Positions 23,767 through 35,130 of a stretch of DNA of 64,000 nt are shown here, in pieces. Source of the stretch: Magicicada septendecula. Taxonomy: Eukaryota; Arthropoda; Insecta; Hemiptera; Cicadidae. The stretch is taken from contig CM068372.1 of the NCBI GenBank assembly GCA_034769895.1, positions 376,132,410-376,196,409 of the forward strand, given 5' to 3'. Every line of letters begins with the position of its first letter. The stretch's first letter is position 1. The translations under genes were made by a program, and so were the position numbers. The notes beneath the pieces are model-generated. The model was not told the origin of the DNA. It was given only the letters and a program-made list of their open reading frames with translations, and made no database searches.

Positions 23767-24220
23767 TGTTACGTAATGCGGAACGTTCTCGTGCGTTCGA
23801 TGGTGTCGTTCTACAGCTTCTCGACTAGCCCTGCCGTTGTATGTCTCTGCCAATGCCGCGCTGAAGTATCTTCTAGAATTTTCGAGTGCTTGTTGTTAAA
23901 GACGCATATTATGGAACCCTGCAGACTATAAACACCCCACACCTGCCGCTTAGTTTTCAGTTTACTTCGGGCGATTACTCAGTGCGTTTCAAGTGGCTAT
24001 TAGTGAAAAGTGGTTGTTGTGCGGAACTCTATTAGTTGACATTATTGTTGCGTACGGACAAATTGAATTTGAATTATTGTACAATTATAATCTTGTTGCA
24101 TAACTTGTTGATTACAAACTGTTAATTTTGATAATTAAAGCTGCTTTTTAGTTACTTCATTGGTGTCTTGTAGTTTGTTTTCCACAGTACCATACGACGA
24201 TCAGTGAGACCGTCGTAACA
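23767..24220 (+). mobile_element. Solo LTR (454 bp)
   Basis: It begins TGTTACGTAATG and ends GTCGTAACA, so it has TG...CA ends and a short inverted TGTTACG/CGTAACA. ATAT flanks both sides (23763-23766 and 24221-24224). A TATA-like CTATAAA at 23927-23933 is followed by two CAGT initiator-like sites, and AATTAAAG near 24132 could serve as a polyadenylation signal. No internal retrotransposon sequence adjoins, which suggests LTR-LTR recombination. Ends, duplication and size suit a Ty3/gypsy or similar element. Confidence 0.75.
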
Positions 24221-24429
24221 ATATTAAGAAAAAAACAACACCAACCGAAATATAAACATTAATATCTGCTCCTGCACGTAAATTGGCGCAATGATTGCGC
24301 ATAACACTGATAGTACAGAGCCATTCTAATTACAGTATCATAACGGGACATTTTAAGCATTAACGTAATCCAATACAAAAACAAAAGTAGACCTATGTCG
24401 CCTATACGAACCAAACTATGTCGATTTGG

Positions 24430-25030
24430 GGAAAACCCTGTAAAATGTGTAATTATTTCCAATACAAGATAGAAACAAACAAATACATATTTTGCATTCT
24501 TACATTACTCAGAATAAGTTTATACAAAATTCAACGATTTCGTAAATGTACAAGAAAGCATTATTTAAAAGGGGTGTCCGAAGTTCTAAATTTTAAGAAA
24601 TAAACTACAAACACATATTACATCAGCTATACGTCAGTAAAAAATGAATACCCTTGATTGTATAGAATTACGGGATTAGTAAGTCAACATTGCAGACCAA
24701 ACAATTGTGAGAAATCGGTAGCCAAATATATCGGTTTTGGCGATTTAAGATGATCTTAAAATGTTTCCCCATCATACAATGTGTAATTAATCCCAATAGA
24801 AGATATAAGCAAAACAAACACATATTTTGTATCCTTATGTTGTTGAGAGTGAGTTTATATAAATGAGAGAAAAAAATCGACTCAGTAAGTATATTACAAA
24901 GCATTATTTAGAAGGTGGTCGAAGTTTTAAAATTTTATGAAAAATGCACAGACGTACTGGACTGCATCAACCATACGTCAGTAAATATGGATATCGTTGA
25001 TTGCACAGAATTAATGAGGAGGAATTAGTG
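24430..25030. repeat. Diverged direct duplication of about 340 bp
   Basis: Two stretches align in order: AATGTGTAATTAT, AACAAACA, CATATTTTG, AAAGCATTATTTA, CATACGTCAGTAAA and GAATTA. They start at about 24440 and 24770. They are diverged with small indels, so the duplication is old. Confidence 0.7.
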
Positions 25031-25639
25031 AGAATACATTTCAACCGTTTCTGCGACAGGGGCAGCATCAAACTATTGAGAGAAACATTATATGTCGCAC
25101 GTGTTTGGCCCACGTGTTTTACTTATTGGGACATATTTAGCCCAATAGCTATATAATTCGTACTTGTAAGCATGCATTTGACCGATTAAGCCTGTATAAT
25201 AAAAATTACCAATAAAACGTTTATAGACTTATTTTTGGAACGAAAACAATACACCGTTGTCATTAACTCGTGAACAAATATTTTTACGATCTTCACTAAT
25301 CGTTTTATGAATTCGTTCTGGCAATAATAATTTTAATTACTACTACCATTACTGAAATAAGTTTTACTTTCATTAACGAAAGCTTTTATTTTGAGTCAAA
25401 CTAAAATTATATAACGTGGACAGAATAAACGTTCTTTCTTGTATGGTGTATACTCAAAATTAATAAAGTATAATTTTTGTTTCAATTAATAGTTTGATTT
25501 GTTATTTAGTATCTTTTATATGGTTCATCAATGTAAAAAAATACTCATTATTAGACATGTCGCTAGAACCAATTATAATATTGTCATTTGCTGAACTTAT
25601 ATGCATTTTTAACAAAGTACAAATTTTATTAACTTTGAC
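25031..25639. other. Unassigned, AT-rich
   Basis: Nothing recognised. Confidence 0.4.
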
Positions 25640-26340
25640 TTTGTGAAGACAGTGAATGTTCATATTAAATTTTATGTCGTACACTTTATGAACTAATCTC
25701 ATATTTGTTTAAACAAACCAAAAATCTATTTCATCTTTAAAACTTACTGTCATCTGCTTATAACTTTATAATTTACAATAAATTTAGTACAGGAATAATA
25801 TTGGCACTGGAATAAAAAGAAAAATATTCTGATATAAAGACATTTTATTTTAGAAAAATAGGATTTTTGTATTTCATAACGTTTGTATTTGAAATGCAAT
25901 TCTTAACTGGCTTCGGTGCATTCTTAACTGGAATCACCACTCTGTTGTATAATTCACCAAATAGAATTATACTCTCACAGTACATCACTACGTACTGGTG
26001 AAATAACAGTAAGAAAATACATGTTCTTGCTTTTTATGTTAAATATACACACGGAAATCTAGTTTTACTTGAGTTCGATGGTTTATAACCATTCGTAAAA
26101 AATTAACGGAAACGTTTGCGGAGCCCCCCTCCCCGGATTGCGAGGCCTTCGGGAATTGCTGTGATGCCACTGAAGTAAATTATGAAATGTTTATATACAA
26201 TTTGATATCGTACAATTTATTAAATAATCTCATACTTTTTCAAGCATACAAAAAACTATTCATCTTTGAAACTTTCTGTCATCTGCTTATAGCTTTATAT
26301 AATTCACAATAGTTTTAGTATAGCAACTGGAAAATCAAAC
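25640..26340. repeat. Direct repeat pair of about 145 bp
   Basis: 25655-25800 and 26190-26330 share TCTCATA, TTCATCTTT, CTGTCATCTGCTTATA and CTTTATA in order. About 390 bp of unassigned sequence lies between them, including a C/G-rich patch at 26115-26170. Confidence 0.65.
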
Positions 26341-26633
26341 TGAAGTTGCAGTACCGCTGGGACTAAAAAATTCGTGATAGTTGAAGGAATGAAGAGAAAA
26401 AACGCACATTTATTCGTCACCCAATTAATTGTATCAGGATTTCATACGCACGGACACACAGACACACACACACACACATTCATTAATAATTAATTTGCCT
26501 CGGTTCGAGCAATTAAAAGCAACGGTATGTATATTTCGCAACTCGCAACGCGCGCGTTTAAAAAGACGCGCGCGCGCACAAACCAACTGACAGCAGAACC
26601 ACAGACACTATTATTACAATTAATTGGCCGAAC

Positions 26634-26670
<37 letters not shown>

Positions 26671-27949
26671 CAAATAAGAAGATATACACACACTGGGAGC
26701 GATCGACCATCGGTGTTACTTGTTTCTCTAAACTACTTTTTTTTGCGAGTGAGTGAATGTATCCGAGGCTATGCGATCGCGTTCGTTCAACCTGCCGTTC
26801 TGAGTAACACAAGGACGGACCATGTCCACTCGTGTCTCGCTAAAGTTAACGAGATAACACGCTATTTCACTACAAAATCAAAACCGTACCTGTGACGTCA
26901 TTAACGTTATTTAAGTCGTAGTCGAGATGTAAGATCTACTTGAGACATGTACACCGAACATCAGCTGTTCCAGTACGTACATAATACTGAGCGCTCTCAA
27001 TAACCTTAATAATCCAACACACGTCACAAGAACCTTAATAATTTAACCTTGGGTGATAAAAACAATTGTAACGAATTTAAAAACAAGGCACAAATGAATA
27101 ATTTCATTACGAATAATATGATTTATAAAAAATTGAAAGCGTTAATTTGATTTATTAGTTCCTTAGTTTGCGCAGTTTACTGCCCACCGACGTGATAAGA
27201 TCTGTTTGCGACAAATTCTAAAATAAATACTCGTTTGCACAGGTGCGCGTTCGGTCGGGCGGCGAATGAAGTAGCAAAAAGCGATAAACGATTATGCTTT
27301 TTACAACCTTTTCTAAATGTAAAAAAAAAAAAAACAGAATAAAAGAAATAATCTTATAAATATGTTAAATAGATTTATAGTGAACACGCGCGCGTTCGCG
27401 CACGCACAAAGATAATCATTACTTCGGGTGGAGACCCTCTATGTTGTGAAGGTACAGTAAATCTGAATATCAGTTTGGAAGGGAGGGGTGGTGATTAAAA
27501 TATGTTTAAATGAACAAAATATTGGAAAAAGAATTGGAATCGAACACAACTGTAAGATATTTTAAGTAGGCCTACAGTATAATTTACATTAAAAAAGAAA
27601 ATACAAGCGAACAAATTTTTCTTAGCGACAATAATGTAAGTTAATTTGAACTGTGTCCCCCAGTTTTTAACCTAACCGCAAAATACCAGACACTTTACCC
27701 GGGTAAAACCTACACACACACCTGCACTCTCTCTCTCTCTCTCTTTCTCTCTCTAACACATAACATTCAGCTCGCGTTAAGTCTTAAGTAATCCTAAAAA
27801 ATGTAATATCTGAATATCAACCAAAAAGAACGAAGAAGCCGCGAAAAAGTTGGAGGGATCTACTCCAACAACTGCTGGCCAAGTGAAAACCGTAACAGGT
27901 TCGCGACCAATGAAGAATATTAAGTTTATATATTGCAAACTAACTTATT
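26341..27949. other. Unassigned, with CA and CT tracts
   Basis: (CA)n tracts lie at 26462-26477 and about 26637-26667, and a CT run lies at 27727-27754. Several CGCGCG runs (26563-26578, 27387-27395) fall near them. The 26527-26895 frame passes through the CA repeat and is not supported as a gene. Confidence 0.5.
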
Positions 27950-28135
27950 ATTACAAACAGAATTAACACTGTTGGACACCGCTATAGAACAATTATTCCG
28001 ATCGGGTTATTTCCGATCTGATGATGATCTGATGTGAAGCTTGAAAGCGCTAATCGGAATAATTTTTCTATAGTGGTGTGCAACAGTGTTAATCCTGTTT
28101 GTAATATTGTAACCACTAACACAACTTTATTAATA
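27950..28135 (+). mobile_element. PLE terminal repeat type A inside a 53-bp inverted repeat
   Basis: 27950-28002 and 28053-28105 are inverted copies with few mismatches (TTACAAACAG, TTAACACTGTTG, TATAGAA, ATTATTCCGAT). The hammerhead core lies at the inner end of the right arm. The right arm continues into TAACCACTAACACAAC, as in the other type A copies. A foldback terminal arrangement fits PLEs, which often carry inverted terminal pieces. Confidence 0.75.
28009..28060 (+). ncRNA. Hammerhead-like ribozyme motif with intact core
   Basis: Helix I is TTCCGAT (28011-28017) paired with ATCGGAA (28053-28059). Core CTGATGA is at 28018-28024, GAA at 28043-28045, the palindromic helix III AGCGCT at 28046-28051, and A17 at 28052. 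Helix II (28025-28042) is imperfect because GATCT replaces GAGCT and the loop is longer. The core bases are all present. A six-base palindrome can only form helix III between two molecules or tandem copies. Activity is not shown. Confidence 0.65.
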
Positions 28136-28175
28136 AAGTATTATTAGGCTATTATTTCTCGCCATATTGCAAGTT

Positions 28176-28297
<122 letters not shown>

Positions 28298-28509
28298 CAC
28301 ACACGCACATCACACGTATGTTTCACGTGAATTTTCGCAAAAGCTAATATCATGAAACGAAAATTTAATAAACTTAATAACAAAACCCAACCAAGATCGT
28401 AATTAAGAAGGAATCACTCATTAAGTGTTGTAAACAAACTTATTCTATTCAAGTGTATTCCACAGCAGGATTACTTGTAGTTGCAGGTGAGAATTCTTAC
28501 ACTGACACG

Positions 28510-28760
28510 ACACAGCACAAACTATAGGGCGCGCGCGCGCACTGTAACGATCACTATACGATACGTAACGTTATATTAGAGCGACAATCACATGACTAGT
28601 GGCCCCGACCAGGAGTCACACTGCACTGGAGCCGGTCGCCGCTCCACGGTCGCGTATATACCGCGTCACGCCTCCGCACCAGTACGCACAAGCGCACGCG
28701 CCCGCGCGCTTCATCGTCATCATCATCACTAACGTAACTACGGGGGGGGGGGTCAGTCCC
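28510..28760 (+). other. CpG-dense patch with TATATA
   Basis: GCGCGCGCGCGC at about 28529 and a CpG-rich run through 28620-28710 contrast with AT-rich flanks. CGCGTATATACCGCG sits at about 28650, and a G run is at 28742-28751. It could be a promoter or only a GC-rich repeat fragment. No transcription unit is identified downstream. Confidence 0.3.
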
Positions 28761-28981
28761 TTTCCAGAGCTGTTAAAAATTGTAACGAAATTACATAATC
28801 CCGTACGTAAATCTATTTCTAAAGGCAGTTGTGTTTGTTAATATAAGGTTTATAAATAAATCGTAGAAATAAAAATAATTACCATGTTTGTAAACTGAAA
28901 AATAAGTTGGAGTTTCCTTAAAAATGAAAATCACTCAACACTTGACAAACAACGTACGTAGGTATTTGTTTGCAACGTACG

Positions 28982-29390
28982 CTGAGCATGCATGAAGAAA
29001 AATAACAGGAAACTTATCCAGACATTTCAAAACAAAGTACTGAGGTGTATTGTTAATGCCCCTTGGTACATACGAAACGACGACGTCCGTAGGGATCTGA
29101 AGATTGTTTCAGTCGAAGATGAAATGTTTCGTCAAGAAGCATGAGGGGCGTCTGCATAAACACCAGAACGTTCAGATGCTCCAGCTTCTCGACAATACTG
29201 AATTTAACAGAATTCTAAACGGAATGACTTAGTGTAATGTGTTTAACTGACAGGCATCACAAGAACAAAGTGATTAGTTTTTAGAGGAGCGCGCCACGGG
29301 GCGTCTTAACTTGATATTATTTTATGAAATGTAAATTGTTAAAAGGAACTTAGCCCAGTCTTAATAAAATTAATACGAGACAAAAAAATG
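28982..29390 (+). pseudogene. Jockey-like LINE ORF2 C-terminus and 3' UTR
   Basis: The first frame reads KLIQTFQNKVLRCIVNAPWY, IRNDDVRRDLKIVSV and EDEM. A one-base shift near 29128 leads to VKKHEGRLHKHQNVQMLQLL and DNTEFNRIL, ending at TAG 29230-29232. The QNK.LR.I..APWY.RN block and the H..RL.KH.N tail are diagnostic for the Jockey-type C-terminus. The reverse transcriptase palm is missing (5' truncation). About 150 bp of 3' UTR ends near AATAAAATTAAT (29363). Confidence 0.85.
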
Positions 29391-29611
29391 TATAGCTGTC
29401 ATGGGTTACATTCTAACAATATATAAAAGCTGAATTAAATAAACATATCGAAGACTAAAAATAATTAGAAAACGTTAATTGTAAAGAAATGAAGAAGACC
29501 TCGTGTCATTAGGAAAAGTTTGCTGAATTGTACGACCAAATTACCCCACATATTAAAACGATATTAATTGATGACTCGTTGGGCACTTGGTGAAACGTAT
29601 TAATACAACTT

Positions 29612-30112
29612 TTTTTTACAATATATAAACACTTGGTACGTTTCACAGATTTTATTTAACTCTGACAGCTGTTTCGACTTCTTAAGCCATTGTCAAAGCG
29701 TGTATTGTAACATGTGTGAGGTGTGAAGATGGAAAGGGGGGTTGCAGGAGCTAAGGGAAGGTCAAGTGTCTGTAGAAACTAAATATAATCTGAATGCAAA
29801 ATATAAAATTAACTAAACTAAATATAATATGAATGCAAAATATAAAATTAACTAAACTAAATAACAGCTTTTAATAAAGGGGATACACAAAATTCGGTTT
29901 GTTCATTTCTAAATTTTTATTGCTTTTTTAATTTCTAGAATTTCCAACAAATCCATTTTTTTACCTTTTCTCACCTCATACACGCCCTAAAGAGATGTCC
30001 ACCCTACATCCTGTGTTTAGTATTCACTCAGCTCTTTGACAATGGCTTAAGAAGTCGAAACAGCTGTCAGAGTTAAATAAAATCTGTGAAACGTACCAAG
30101 TGTTTATATATT
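29612..30112. mobile_element. Foldback: ~85-bp inverted arms around a 330-bp centre
   Basis: 29612-29698 and 30038-30112 are inverted copies (ACACTTGGTACGTTTCACAG, TTTAACTCTGACAGCTGTTT). Each arm carries a hammerhead-like order: TTGACAA (decayed CUGANGA), GGCTTAAGAAGTC, GAA, the 8-base palindrome ACAGCTGT and C. The right arm also has CTCT/AGAG for helix I. The centre has a 39-bp tandem duplication at 29781-29858. Two core changes make cleavage unlikely. Confidence 0.7.
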
Positions 30113-30240
30113 TTTAAAAAACGTATCAAAATATGAAACTCACGAAAATGTGGCCCCCAAAAAATAAAAAATTAACTTCCGCAAGTTATATTACACTTGA
30201 CTGTAAGATAATGATTTTAAATTTACATGTGTAACTAAGA

Positions 30241-30565
30241 TAGTGGGGGCTCAATACATCAAGAGAATGCGCCTGACTGTAAATCTACAGGTCGCGTGTT
30301 TGATTCCCGGGCGCACTATAAAATAGAGGAGAGTTTTTCAGATCTTAGCTCGAGTCGGGTCCTTTGTGGAGAGAGTGGGTGGGATATAATAAGCGGTTGG
30401 AACGTAGTGCTGGCCACTCTATCTTAGTGCCGAGCGCCTTACATAATCCAACCTACCCTGCTTAACTCATAAACTATTTCGGTAGTACGGGAAAGCATCA
30501 TCGTCATCAACATTCTGCTTCTTCTTCTTATTCTCCTCCTCCCCCTCCTCCTCCTCCTCATCATC
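30241..30565 (+). mobile_element. tRNA-derived SINE
   Basis: GGGGGCTCAATACATC resembles an A box and GTTTGATTCC (30298-30307) is a B box. The arm between them, CTGACTGTAAATCTACAG, resembles a tRNA anticodon stem with GTA. The stem does not close as a tRNA, and a SINE body follows (CACTCTATCTTAGTGCCGAG, ACCTACCCTGC), ending in a CTCCTC and TCATCA simple tail. This is a retroposon with a pol III promoter, not a tRNA gene. Confidence 0.8.
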
Positions 30566-31254
30566 ATCATCATCACTTAATAACTAACAGGTCGCAGAGA
30601 ATGTTTCTCAATAAAAGACTGTTACAAACATTTATACAACCAGACAGAAAAAGTTCTATGAGAAATAAGAAATCGATATCGCCAACACTGCTACTATATA
30701 AACGCACTCAGTATTGTGTAAGTTGAGTCTTATTTCATTCTGAAAGTATAATTACTGATTCGCAACCTTAGAGTAAAATATAAATTTTTTATTGAAAGCA
30801 ACACTACACCGGTCGCATTAAACGATCGATAGAAAACCTTTTGCGTAACCAAAACATCATATTAAAAAACACATTACTTGGAATAGGCTACAACAAAAGC
30901 AGTTATCCCTGACGAACGCGATTACAATCGAAACTACGGTACATTCGAAAAGAGAAATAGAGTATCGCAGACACGTTGCAATTATCTTAAACAATATTTG
31001 TTTAGCGTATATACAATGTACACATACAAAAAATTATAATTATATAGTGAAGCTTAAAATTATTTATTTCAACACAAAACATGTGCCCGATCGCGCACAC
31101 TTATACATGCCCGATACGGAATGATTAAAAGTCTAAAGAATAATATTGCGAATGAGTATTAACAACAAATATTAAGGTATATAATGAAAACACTAACTTA
31201 TGAACTTCGTAACACTTACCTAACTTCGTAAGGTATTAAGGTATATAATAAAAA
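30566..31254. other. Unassigned
   Basis: No gene or repeat recognised beyond a short direct repeat of AAGGTATATAAT at 31173 and 31237. Confidence 0.4.
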
Positions 31255-33915
31255 TCGTATGGAGAACTTCCATGTTCTAAATTTTTATTTAAAATCACTT
31301 AAATATAAATTGAAAAATTTGACAAGTGACAAATTGAAATGAAATATTTCCATAGAAACTACTTCTTTGTTGCCGATAACGTAGTACACATATAAATAAT
31401 CTCGAACACGATTTTTTTTGCCATCACCATACTTCCATTCCTTAAGGAATATGGAAGTAAAATCGGTATGGAGAACCATACATGACTTCCATATTCTAAG
31501 ATTTATATTTAAATCTTAATATCGCCTGCCAAGCGCGATATATTTTCTCTTATAAATGATTTACATTAAAATGAAAAAATTATAATTTTATTGCCTGGCA
31601 ACAAAATTATTTTATTTTCAACAATTACCATTGTTTCAAAACGTTTAAATAAATTTTCAAGTACTTTACTCTTGTTAAAACGTAAAAGGTTGCAGGTAAA
31701 CTACCCCTTCTCCTTAACCGATCTTCACCAAAATCGAAAGTCCTTGAGACCTCTAAAATTCAGGGACGTATGCAAAAAATTATTTGATTCTGTTTGAATT
31801 TGCGGCTGTTATCGTTTGCCATAGAAAATACGCTTGATAAAAAAACGTTGCAGGTAAACTACCCCTTCCCCTTAACCGGTCTTCACCAAAAACAATAGGT
31901 CTTGAGTACTCTACAAAACAGGGCTGTATGCAAATAATCGTTTGATTCTGTTTGAATTTGCGGCTGTTATCATTTGCCATAGGAAATACCCTTGTTAAAA
32001 CATAAAATGTTACAGGTAAACTACCCCTTTCCCCTAACCGATCTTCACCAAAAACAATAGGTCTTGAGAACTCTACAATTCAGGGATGTATGCGAAACAT
32101 TATTTGATTCTGTTTGAATTTGCGACTGTTATCGTTTGCCAAAAAAAAAAATTTCCCTTGATAAAAAAAAACCGTTGCAGGTAAACTACCCCTTTACCTC
32201 AACCGATCTTCACCAAAAACAATAGGTCGTGAGTACTCTACAAATCAGGGCTGTATGCAAACAATTATTTGATTCTGTTTGAATTTGCGGCAGTTATCGT
32301 TTGCCATAGAAAAAAAATCTACAGACACACACACAGACACTTTTCGGAAAATGACTTTTACTTCCATATTTCCTTAAGGAATGGAAGTATGGTGATGGCA
32401 AAAAAAATCGTGTTCGAGATTATTGCAGATTCTGATTCTACTACACTCAAAACATGAAAAAAAGTCGTTTTCCGAAAAGTGTCTGTGTGTGTGTCTGTCT
32501 GTGTGTCTGTGATTTTTTTTTTGGCAAACGATAACTGCCGCAAATTCAAACAGAATCAAATAATTTTTTGCATACAGCCCTGATTTGTAGAGGACTCGCG
32601 ACCTATTGTTTTTGGTGAAGATCGGTTGAGGGAAAGGGGTAGTTTACCGGCAACGGTTTTTTTTTATCAAGGGAAATTTTTTTTTTGGCAAACGATAACA
32701 GCCGCAAATTCAAACAGAATCAAATAATGTTTCGTATACAGCCCTGAATTGTAGAGTTCTCAAGACCTTTTGTTTTTGGTGAAGATCGGTTAAGGGAAAG
32801 GGGTAGTTTACTTGTAACGTTTTATGTTTTAACAAGGGTATTTCCTATGGCAAACGATAACAGCCGCAAATTCAAACAGAATCAAAAGATTATTTGCATT
32901 CAGCCCTAAATTGTAGAGCTCTCAAGACCTATTGTTTTTGGTGAAGATCGGTTAAGGGAAAGGGGTAGTTTACCAACAACGTTTTTTAAACAAGGGTATT
33001 TTCTATGGCAAACGATAACAGCCGCAAATTCAAACAAAATCAAATAATTTTCTGCATACAGCCCTGATTTGTAGAGTACTCAAGACCTATTGTTTGTGGT
33101 GAAGATCAGTTGAGGGGAAGGGGTAGTTTACCGGCAACGTTTTTTATCAAGCGTATTTTCTATGGCAAACGATAACTGCCGCAAATTCAAACAGAATCAA
33201 ATAATTTTTTGCATACAGCCCTGATTTGTAGAGTACTCGCGACCTATTGTTTTTGGTGAAGATCGGTTGAGGGGAAGGGGTAGTTTACCTGCACGGTTTT
33301 TTTATCAAGGGAAATTTTTTTTTTGGCAAACGATAACAGCCGCAAATTCAAACAGACTTAAATAATGTTTCGTATACAGCCCTAAATTGTAGAGTTCTCA
33401 AGACCTATTGTTTTGGTGAAGATCGGTTGAGGGAAAGGGGTAGTTTACTTGCAACGTTTTTTTAACAAGGGTATTTTCTATGGCAAACGATAACAGCCGC
33501 AAATTCAAACAGAATCAAATAATGTTTTGCATACAGCCCTGATTTGTAGAGTACTCAAGACCTATTGTTTTTGGTGAAGATCGGTTAAGGGGAAGGGGTA
33601 GTTTACCTGCACCGTTTTTTATCAAGCGTATTTTCTATGGCAAACGATAACAGCCGCAAATTCGAACAGAATCAAATAATTTTTTGCATACATCCCTGAA
33701 TTGTAGAGGTCTCAAGGACGTTCGATTTTGGTGAAGATCGGCTAAGGGGTAGGGGTAGTTTACCTGCAACCTTTTACGTTTTAACAAGAGTAAAGTACTT
33801 GCAAATTTATTTAACCTTTTTGAAACAATGGTAATTGTTAAAAATAAAATAATTTTGTTGCCAGGCAATAAAATTAAAATTTTTTAATTTTAATGTAATA
33901 TAATATTTTTCATTT
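31255..33915. repeat. Large inverted block of ~160-bp tandem units (foldback block 1)
   Basis: Four units read forward, marked by GGTAAACTACCCCTT at about 31695, 31853, 32015 and 32180. After a palindromic turn near 32378 (TTCCTTAAGGAA), eight units read in reverse (GGGGTAGTTTACC at about 32640, 32802, 32964, 33121, 33279, 33440, 33598, 33755). The period is 157-165 bp. Each unit carries TTGAATTTGCGGCTGTTATC or its complement. Outer flanks (about 31560-31690 and 33760-33915) are also inverted copies. Foldback transposons have long inverted arms of subrepeats, and this fits, but no transposase is seen. Runs of TGTCTGTG lie at the turn. Confidence 0.85.
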
Positions 33916-34078
33916 AATACGGCAATAAAAAGGCAGGTAAGACACAAACACACAATTCACGTTATTTCTGGCCTCACTCATGTTTATTTTCTTACGTTTG
34001 CACGCTTTTTAAATGGAAAGTGCCGAAACCCACACCAACATAACGCGTGCAAGCCGAAAAAATGGACATCAATTTGCT

Positions 34079-34905
34079 TACTGGCGAAGCTAGTAGTTAA
34101 TGAATGGGTAGGCAAAAATCTTATCTTAAATTTTTTTTAAGGAATCACTAAAAGGACGGTGGGTCAAATCGGACGCTGAGGTAGAGTTGCTGTAACCGAA
34201 TGGTTCCACAAACAGCCGTAAGAATTTTACTAGCAGGGAATCTACAGGTTAGCGCAACAGTGGAACTCATGTCTTAATGTTATTGGAGACTTCTTTTAAA
34301 ATCGTTGAATAAAAAATGCTTTACAGCTCTATACGTGTGTCTATTGAACAATCCTTGTATTAGTCATACACAATAATACAACTGATTGAACTTCAAATTT
34401 TTAAACTTGGTTAGTTTCTATATATATGTTTAATGTTACAAATAATTCAAATAACAATCTTGATCATCTGTTAGTTCAGCGGAATAACAGTGACACTTTT
34501 AATAACCGCATAAAATAAACACTTAGAAACAACACAGGCGCTTTAACTTAACTGTTTGGACCACAGAAGTGAGGCATGCCTCAACGCTCTATGTGTACAG
34601 CGCGGGACAATCCCCCCTCCCTACACTTCCCTATCACACCACTACATTGCTTACATACGATGTATACAAAAAACGCTGAGGCAAGTTCAGGTTGCCTCAT
34701 TCGCTTTAAACGAACTATGCCGAATCTCACCTGTCACCATCTAGCGGTCGCTCAATAAAGCACGTTTCGGTTTAATAAATTTGACAGTCACAGTAACAAT
34801 GTATAATCTTTACGTTATGTAGTTCATACGTATTTATAATTTTTATTCTACAGAATTTGTTAGGGTAGGCATTGCCTCAATTGCCTCCATGTAACTTCGC
34901 CACTG
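34079..34905. mobile_element. Possible hAT-type element (~827 bp)
   Basis: The left end TACTGGCGAAGC and the right end CTTCGCCACTG form a short inverted repeat (CAGTGGCGAAG type). GGGTAGGC occurs inside the left end and its complement-like GGTAGGCATTGCC inside the right. The 8-bp flanks do not match, so the assignment rests on the ends only. No transposase frame exists. Confidence 0.5.
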
Positions 34906-34938
34906 ATATATATGTGTACAACGTTATCGGCAACAAAG

Positions 34939-35130
34939 AAGTAGTTTTTGTTAAAATTCCTTCCCGGGATATTTGGCCGTAGTCCAATGTTTTCTACAAA
35001 ACCAGACATTTCGGCAATGCCATCGACTTCCATCATCAGTGAAAATCGAGTGCGATAACGTGAGGTGGTATACGTTAGTGACCACAGTACTGTGGTTAAG
35101 GCTGAAGCAGTAAGTAGAAAGAAGTAGTTT
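34939..35130 (-). mobile_element. Hammerhead cassette (174 bp) with 9-bp duplication, copy in foldback 2
   Basis: AAGTAGTTT occurs at 34939-34947 and 35122-35130 around a 174-bp insert. The insert matches 63299-63463. The minus-strand hammerhead has core CTGATGA (35033-35039) and GAA, but helix III reads ATGT instead of ACGT and helix II has a mismatch, both consistent with CpG decay. The palindrome ACCACAGTACTGTGGT is present near 35086-35101. This copy is likely inactive. Confidence 0.7.

Noticed and set aside
30241..30320. tRNA gene
   Set aside because: A and B boxes are present, but acceptor and D stems do not close, and a SINE body follows.
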